Assembly: GCF_000717245.1 (NCBI RefSeq)
Contig: NZ_JNYQ01000003.1
Span: 558,001-622,000 of the forward strand
Length of the DNA stretch: 64,000 bases
Origin: Kitasatospora papulosa
GTDB lineage: Bacteria; Actinomycetota; Actinomycetes; Streptomycetales; Streptomycetaceae
Direction of reading: 5' to 3'
Both the position numbers and the translations under genes were made by a program. Shown here one piece after another: positions 58,855 to 64,000 of this stretch. The stretch's first letter is position 1; the number at the start of each line of letters is the position of its first letter. The notes below the pieces were generated by a model. That model was not told the origin of the DNA, searched no databases, and was given only the letters and a program-made list of their open reading frames with translations.

Positions 58855-60000
58855 TCACCATTCGGCGAAGGATCCGTCGGCGTGACGCCAGATCGGGTTG
58901 TGCCAGTCCTCGACGGTGTCGTCGGCGGCGCGGACCGCGCGTTCGTCCACGTCGATTCCGAGGCCGGGCGCCGTGCTCCGCAGGAAGTGCCCTTCGTGGA
59001 AGTCCAGCGGCGTCGGGTCGGCCAGGTAGTCCAGCGGTCCGGCACCGACGTTGTAGTGGATGCCGATGCTCTGTTCCTGGATCAGGAAGTTCGGGGTGCT
59101 GAAGGCGACCTGGAGGCTGGCCGCGAGCGAGACCGGCCCCAGCGGGCAGTGCGGCGCGAGGAGCACGTCGAAGGTCTCGGCGAGCGAGGCGATCCGGCGG
59201 ACCTCGGAGATCCCTCCCGCGTGGGACAGGTCGGGCTGGATGACCGCCACTCCGGCCGTGAGCGCGGGCAGCACGTCGGTGCGCGAGAAGAGCCGCTCCC
59301 CCGTGGCCAGCGGCACGGGCGATCCCGCGACCAGGTCGCGCAGCCGGTGGGTGTACTCGGGCAGCACGGGTTCCTCGACGAACAGCGGGTTGTACGGGGC
59401 GAGATGCGGCAGGATCTTGGCGGCGTTGGGCGCCGTGAACCGGCCGTGGAAGTCGACGGCGAAGTCCCGGTCGTCGCCGAGCGCCTCCCGCGCGGCGGCG
59501 GCACGGGAGACGACCTCAGCGATGTCGCGGGTGGTGGCCAGCCGGTTCATCCGCCCGGAGGCGTTCATCTTCACCGCGGTGAATCCGGCCTCGACCTGCT
59601 CCCGCACCGCCTCGGCGATCTGGGTGGGCTCGTCGCCGCCGACCCAGGTGTAGGCCCGCACCCGGTCGCGCACCGGTCCGCCGAGCAACTGGTGCACGGG
59701 GGCTCCGTACACCTTGCCCGCGATGTCCCAGAGCGCCTGGTCGAGTCCGGACACCGCGCTGGAGAGGACCGGACCGCCGCGGTAGAACGAGCCTTTGGTC
59801 ATGGTCTGCCAGTGGTCCTCGATCCGCAGCGGATCCTGCCCGACGAGGAGTTCGGAGAGTTCGTGCACGGCGGTACGGACCGTGGCGGCGCGTCCCTCGA
59901 CCACCGGCTCACCCCAGCCGACGACACCGTCGTCCGTCTCGACGCGGCACAACAGCCAGCGGGGCGGCACCGCGAAGGTCTCGATGCGGCTGATCTTCAT
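58855..60000 (-). CDS. dgoD: D-galactonate dehydratase
   Basis: A 381-residue enolase-superfamily enzyme, very close in pattern to E. coli DgoD all along: RIETFAVPPRWLLCRVETDD, VGWGEPVVEGRA, GGPVLSSAVSGLDQALWDI, and the end DWHNPIWRHADGSFAEW. Metal and acid/base residues sit in VDFHGR, FVEEPVLPE, LATGERLFSR and LAPHCPLGP (general-acid His). It turns galactonate into 2-dehydro-3-deoxygalactonate. First gene of the leftward operon with aldolase and kinase. ATG at 60000; the longer frame upstream crosses an AT-rich regulatory stretch. Confidence 0.94.
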   Translation of the reverse strand: MKISRIETFAVPPRWLLCRVETDDGVVGWGEPVVEGRAATVRTAVHELSELLVGQDPLRIEDHWQTMTKGSFYRGGPVLSSAVSGLDQALWDIAGKVYGAPVHQLLGGPVRDRVRAYTWVGGDEPTQIAEAVREQVEAGFTAVKMNASGRMNRLATTRDIAEVVSRAAAAREALGDDRDFAVDFHGRFTAPNAAKILPHLAPYNPLFVEEPVLPEYTHRLRDLVAGSPVPLATGERLFSRTDVLPALTAGVAVIQPDLSHAGGISEVRRIASLAETFDVLLAPHCPLGPVSLAASLQVAFSTPNFLIQEQSIGIHYNVGAGPLDYLADPTPLDFHEGHFLRSTAPGLGIDVDERAVRAADDTVEDWHNPIWRHADGSFAEW

Positions 60001-60075
60001 GTGACTCTCCGGCGACGGTGACGAAGGAGGGCGGCCGGACGACGGCCGGCGGGCACCCTGGGGCACTCACCCACG

Positions 60076-60096
60076 TTATTAAATATGAATTATTAC
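60076..60096. promoter_or_regulatory. AT-rich operator/promoter candidate upstream of dgoD
   Basis: A run of 21 bases with 20 A/T (TTATTAAATATGAATTATTA core) stands out sharply in this genome, 76-96 bases upstream of dgoD. It has partial two-fold symmetry (12 of 22 positions). It may be the promoter -10 region, a site for the FadR-type regulator, or both. Confidence 0.5.
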
Positions 60097-60157
60097 CGTG
60101 CGCCAAGGGGTCCGGGTCCCGCCCCGCGGAACGCCGGACCGCGGCCGCACGCGAAAA

Positions 60158-60194
60158 GGCGCGGTTCCACCCCTGGCAGGGGTGGAACCGCGCC
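60158..60194 (-). terminator. 16-bp hairpin after the transglycosylase gene, with T tract
   Basis: Bases 60158-60173 and 60179-60194 pair perfectly with a five-base loop. Read leftward it is followed by TTTT, so it looks like an intrinsic terminator, 15 bases past the stop at 60210. Confidence 0.85.
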
Positions 60195-60209
60195 GTGTGC
60201 TGCCGGTGC

Positions 60210-60764
60210 TCAGTAGGCGGAGTCGACGTTGTCGATGGAGCCGTACTTGTCGGCGGCGTAGTTGGCCGCCGCGGTGATGTTGGCGACCGGGTCGGTGAGG
60301 CTCTTGGCGGTACCGTCCACGTGGTACGCGTCGAAGGTCGGCTGGATCACCTGGAGCAGCCCCTTGGAGGGTGTGCCCTTCTGGGCGTTGACGTCCCAGC
60401 CGTTGGACGCGTGGGGGTCGCCGCCGGACTCACGCATGATGTTGCGGTGCAGCCCCTCATAGGTGCCGGGGATCCCCTCGGCCTTCATGATCTTGAGGGA
60501 CTTCCGGATCCAGCGGTCCAGGTCGCCCGAGTCGGTGCTGCTGCCCGCCTTGTGCGCCTTCTCCGCCATGGTGTGCGCCTGCGCGGAGAGCCCGGCCGCG
60601 GACGCGGCCGCACCGTGCGAGGCCGGCTCGGCGGCGTGCGCGGGGGACGGGGCGAGGGTCAGGGCCGCTGCTGCGGCTCCGGCGGCACACAGTCCGGATA
60701 CGGAGAACCTGCGGATCCGGGCGGTGCGGGCGGCGGGCGTCAGGTACTGGGCGGACGTACGGAT
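60210..60764 (-). CDS. Secreted lytic transglycosylase (SLT domain), ATC start
   Basis: A 184-residue secreted muralytic protein. The signal peptide has basic residues (RTARIRR), a hydrophobic core (GLCAAGAAAAALTLAPS) and AHA as cleavage site. The C-terminal SLT-like domain has the catalytic Glu in NIMRESGGDPHASNGWDVN, and PSKGLLQVIQPTFDAY. It cuts peptidoglycan by forming anhydromuramate. In frame there is no ATG or GTG near the signal peptide; an AAGGAG (60772-60777) sits seven bases before ATC at 60762-60764, so ATC is the best start. Upstream TTG codons (60926, 60920) would add more than 50 unlikely residues. Confidence 0.82.
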   Translation of the reverse strand: MRTSAQYLTPAARTARIRRFSVSGLCAAGAAAAALTLAPSPAHAAEPASHGAAASAAGLSAQAHTMAEKAHKAGSSTDSGDLDRWIRKSLKIMKAEGIPGTYEGLHRNIMRESGGDPHASNGWDVNAQKGTPSKGLLQVIQPTFDAYHVDGTAKSLTDPVANITAAANYAADKYGSIDNVDSAY

Positions 60765-61175
60765 GGAAGCACTCCTTGCGAAGGGGTCAGGGACGCCACG
60801 GAGCTGCGGGGACCGGACGTGCGCGGCGAGATCCGTGCGTACGGATCGTGCGGCGCGCCGGCCGCCCCGGAACGGCTGCTCCCGTGGACTCGATCCATGG
60901 TTAGCGGCACGCCGCGGCAAGGGCAACGGCCGGCCTTACTACACCTCCCCGTAGACCGGGCCGTACGGATTCGTCGGGGCGGTCAGGCACGGCCCGGCGC
61001 CCTACTACCGCACCTCGCGTGTGACCTGCGCCCTATGGGTGGGCTCACAGGCACCGGCCGGTTCCGGGCGGACGGAGGATGGACGCGGGGCCGCCCGGGA
61101 CCTCGGCCGGGCCCCACCGGCGGGCCGCCGGGGCTTCTCCGGCGCGCTGCCGTCGACGGACCGGACGCCGGAAGG
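60765..61175. other. 411-base region upstream of the transglycosylase gene
   Basis: It holds the 5' leader of the transglycosylase and the end of the ABC operon. The leader is long, so an RNA control element is possible, but I could not match one with confidence. No small gene is supported. Confidence 0.35.
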
Positions 61176-61936
<761 letters not shown>

Positions 61937-61940
<4 letters not shown>

Positions 61941-62737
61941 GGCGCGCTCCTCAGGTCCAGGGCGGACTCCAGTTTCCGGGCGCTGGCGACCAGGGCCCGG
62001 GTGTACGTCTCACGTGGGGCGCGCACGATGTCGTGGACCACGCCCTGCTCCACGGCCCGGCCGTCCTTCATGACCAGCACCCGGTCGGTGACCCGGGACA
62101 CGACGGCAAGGTCGTGGCTGACGAACAGCACGGCCATCTCCCGCTCCCTGACCAGGCCGTCGATCAGCTCCAGCATCTCGGCCTGCACCGACACGTCGAG
62201 TGCGGTGGTGGGCTCGTCGGCGATGAGCAGCTTCGGCTCGCAGGCCAGCGCCATCGCGAGCGCGACCCGCTGGCGCTGTCCGCCGGAGACCTCGTGGGCG
62301 AAGGCCCGGGCGATGCGGTCGGGCTCGGGCAGCCGTACCTGTTCGAGGGCCTGGTGGACGGCCCCGCGAAGGTGCTTGCCCGTGAGGCCCGTGCGGCGGG
62401 CGAGGGGCTCGGCGATCTGCCGGCCGAGCCGCATCAGCGGGTCCAGCGCGGTCAGCGGCTCCTGGAAGACGACCGCCGCGTCCCGTCCGCGGACGCCGGT
62501 CAGGCTCCTCTCGGCGGCTCCCACCATCTGGGTACCGGCGAGTTCGACGCTGCCGGACGAGGTCATGCCGTCGGGCAGCAGCCCGAGGACCGCGAGGGTC
62601 GTCAGGGACTTGCCGGAGCCGGACTCGCCGATGAGGCCGAGCCGTTCACCGCCGGCGACCGTGAAGGACAGGTCGTCGACCAGGATCCGCCCGTCGTCGG
62701 TCCTTACGGTCAGTCCGCGTACGTCGAGGAGAGTCAC
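61937..62737 (-). CDS. Peptide/nickel ABC transporter ATPase (DppD/OppD type)
   Basis: A 266-residue ATPase. Walker A is GESGSGKSLTTLAVLGL, Q-loop AVVFQEPLTALDPLMRLG, signature EVSGGQRQRVALAMAL, Walker B LLIADEPTTALDVSVQ and H-loop LFVSHDLAVV, the D-subunit set. The tail HDIVRAPRETYTRALVASA is the oligopeptide-type ending. It pairs with the ATPase at 61176 to power the two permeases upstream. It overlaps both neighbours by four bases (ATGA). Confidence 0.92.
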
Positions 62738-63588
62738 GCGCGCCTCCGCCGGGTGGCCGGGTCGAGGGTGTCACGCAGGCCGTCGGCGATGAGGTTCACG
62801 CCGATGACGAGCAGTACGAGCAGGATGCCGGGCGCGAGCGCACCGGCCGGCGCCGTGGTGAAGGTCGCCTGGGCCTCCTGGAGCATGCGGCCCCAGGAGG
62901 CGTTGGGCGGCGGTGCGCCGAGGCCGAGGTAGGACAGCCCGGCCTCGGCGAGCACGGCGAGGCCGAACTGCAGCGCGAGGTTGACCACCAGCGTGGGCCA
63001 GATGTTGGGCAGGACGTGGGAGAGGACCGTGCGCGGCCAGGAGGTGCCGGAGGTACGGGCGGCCGTGATGTAGTCCTGCGCCAGGACCCGCTTGACCAGG
63101 ATGCGCACCAGGCGGGCCACGACCGCGCTCTGCGCCAGGCCGATGGCCAGGACCGCAGAGCCGAGGGTCGCCGAGCGTGCGGCGACGATGAGCATGGCGA
63201 GCAGCAGGGTCGGGAAGGCGATCAGGATGTCGAGGAACGCCGAGAGCGTGTCGTCGATCCAGCCCTGGGCGTAAGCGGCGAGAACGCCCAGGGTGATCCC
63301 GACGGCGGCGGCGATGAGTACCGACCCGAGCCCCGCCTCGACGGCGATGCGGGAGCCCGTCATCACCTGGGTGAACAGGTCGCGTCCGAGCTTGTCGGTG
63401 CCGAGGAGGTGGCCGTCGCCGGGCCCGGCGAGCCGTCCGCCGGAGGTGTCGTCGGCGTCGTAGGGCAGCCAGAAGAGCGACACCGCGGCCAGCAGCGCGA
63501 TGAGCCCGGCGAGGACGCAGCCGACGACGAGGGTGACGGAGCGTCGCGAGCGTCGCTTCGTCGGGGTGAACAGGTCCGTCCCGGTCAT
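62734..63588 (-). CDS. Peptide/nickel ABC transporter permease (DppC/OppC type)
   Basis: A 284-residue permease with an N-terminal membrane segment (about 17-40), the loop DGHLLGTDKLGRDLFTQVMTGS (DppC signature HxLGTDxxGRD), and five more segments. The ABC-coupling EAA loop is DYITAARTSGTSWPRTVLSHVLPNI. It overlaps the permease gene upstream and the ATPase gene downstream by four bases each. Confidence 0.92.
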   Translation of the reverse strand: MTGTDLFTPTKRRSRRSVTLVVGCVLAGLIALLAAVSLFWLPYDADDTSGGRLAGPGDGHLLGTDKLGRDLFTQVMTGSRIAVEAGLGSVLIAAAVGITLGVLAAYAQGWIDDTLSAFLDILIAFPTLLLAMLIVAARSATLGSAVLAIGLAQSAVVARLVRILVKRVLAQDYITAARTSGTSWPRTVLSHVLPNIWPTLVVNLALQFGLAVLAEAGLSYLGLGAPPPNASWGRMLQEAQATFTTAPAGALAPGILLVLLVIGVNLIADGLRDTLDPATRRRRA

Positions 63589-64000
63589 CGGGAACCTCCC
63601 GAGAGCCGGCCGCGCAGCCGCGGGTCGATGATCCGCTGGACCAGGTCGGCGACGAAGCCGATCACCAGCACCGCGAGGGTGGACACGAACAGCACCCCCT
63701 GGATGACCGGGTAGTCGTGCTGCGCGATGCCGGTGGCGAGCATCGAGCCGAGGCCCGGCAGCGCGTAGACCGACTCCACGACGACGGCACCGAGCAGTGT
63801 GGAGGCGAGTTCGATGCCGAGGACGGAGATCACCGGCACGGAGGCGTTGCGCAGCCCGTGCCGCCGCATGGCGCCGCCGAAGGACGAGCCGAGGGCGCGC
63901 GCGGTCCGCAGGTAGTCGCTGCCGAGGACGTCGAGCGTGGCGGAGCGGACGTAACGGATCAGGGACGCGCTCATCACGAGGGCGATGGTCACGACCGGCA
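63585..64000 (-). CDS. Peptide/nickel ABC transporter permease (DppB/OppB type), 5' end outside window
   Basis: The last 138 or so residues of a permease that runs off the right edge. The EAA loop is DYLRTARALGSSFGGAMRRH, followed by LRNASVPVISVLGIELASTL and VVESVYALPGLGSMLATGI, standard for the B subunit. The substrate-binding lipoprotein expected with this operon must lie beyond 64000. Substrate type is not fixed: peptides, nickel chelates and sugars are all imported by such systems. Confidence 0.9.
   Translation of the reverse strand, partial: PVVTIALVMSASLIRYVRSATLDVLGSDYLRTARALGSSFGGAMRRHGLRNASVPVISVLGIELASTLLGAVVVESVYALPGLGSMLATGIAQHDYPVIQGVLFVSTLAVLVIGFVADLVQRIIDPRLRGRLSGGSR

Noticed and set aside
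60765..61010. Possible cyclic-di-AMP (ydaO-type) riboswitch upstream of the transglycosylase gene
   Set aside because: Wall hydrolase genes in actinobacteria often carry one, and a GCTAACC-like piece is present, but the rest of the conserved core could not be matched by eye. A covariance-model search would decide.

Overview
The window reads as chromosomal DNA from a Streptomyces or a close relative. GC is very high, third codon positions are almost all G or C, GTG starts are common, and the gene families are typical of the genus: class F sortase, SpoIIE-type PP2C phosphatase, PASTA-less Ser/Thr kinases, Zur-controlled ribosomal protein paralogues, secreted CAZymes and a CebR box. I see no rRNA, tRNA, CRISPR array, prophage, integrase or insertion sequence. 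The assignment to a genus rests on pattern recognition, not on a database search.

1-17 kb is mainly housekeeping and stress genes: a GNAT acetyltransferase cut by the window edge, a BNR-repeat protein, a universal stress protein with an APC permease, a saccharopine-dehydrogenase-like enzyme, uracil-DNA glycosylase, a BadF-type sugar kinase, a CbiX-like protein, a lactonase, a FUSC membrane protein, a lipoprotein, a TetR/SDR divergent pair, an Lrp regulator, a HAD phosphatase, a Ser/Thr kinase and an aldo/keto reductase. 17-29 kb is secreted and surface biology: a GH16 endoglucanase, a class F sortase beside a small repeat-bearing wall protein, a run of three broken genes (sulfatase-modifying-enzyme/jelly-roll remnant, a discoidin beta-helix protein, a surface protein), a flavin monooxygenase, and a GH74-CBM2 xyloglucanase under a perfect CebR box.

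29.4-36.1 kb is the most distinctive locus: small ORFs, a 75-residue double-glycine-leader peptide with a Cys-free, glycine-zipper-like repeat core, an HlyD-type adaptor, a C39-peptidase ABC transporter and a second large ABC transporter (NHLM/NHLP pair). No modification enzyme is encoded beside it. 36-47.6 kb carries transketolase, a second Ser/Thr kinase, a TetR/flavin monooxygenase pair with a double operator, a PAS-GAF-PP2C phosphatase, a DeoR regulator, and a scar where a TetR gene and a TIM-barrel gene have both lost their 5' ends.

47.7-50.3 kb is a complete zinc-starvation island: divergent rpsN-rpmB and rpmG-rpmE2-cobW-rpsR around one Zur box that sits inside a promoter for an apparently leaderless rpmG mRNA. 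It is followed by an iron-box-controlled DUF2470 gene, a 25-codon ribosomal protein gene (bL37 type), a malXY-like PTS/aminotransferase pair, and an HATPase gene. 56-60 kb is a D-galactonate catabolic operon (dgoD, aldolase, kinase) with a FadR-type regulator. Next comes a secreted lytic transglycosylase whose only well-placed start codon is ATC. The window ends in a dipeptide/oligopeptide ABC transporter operon that runs off the right edge.
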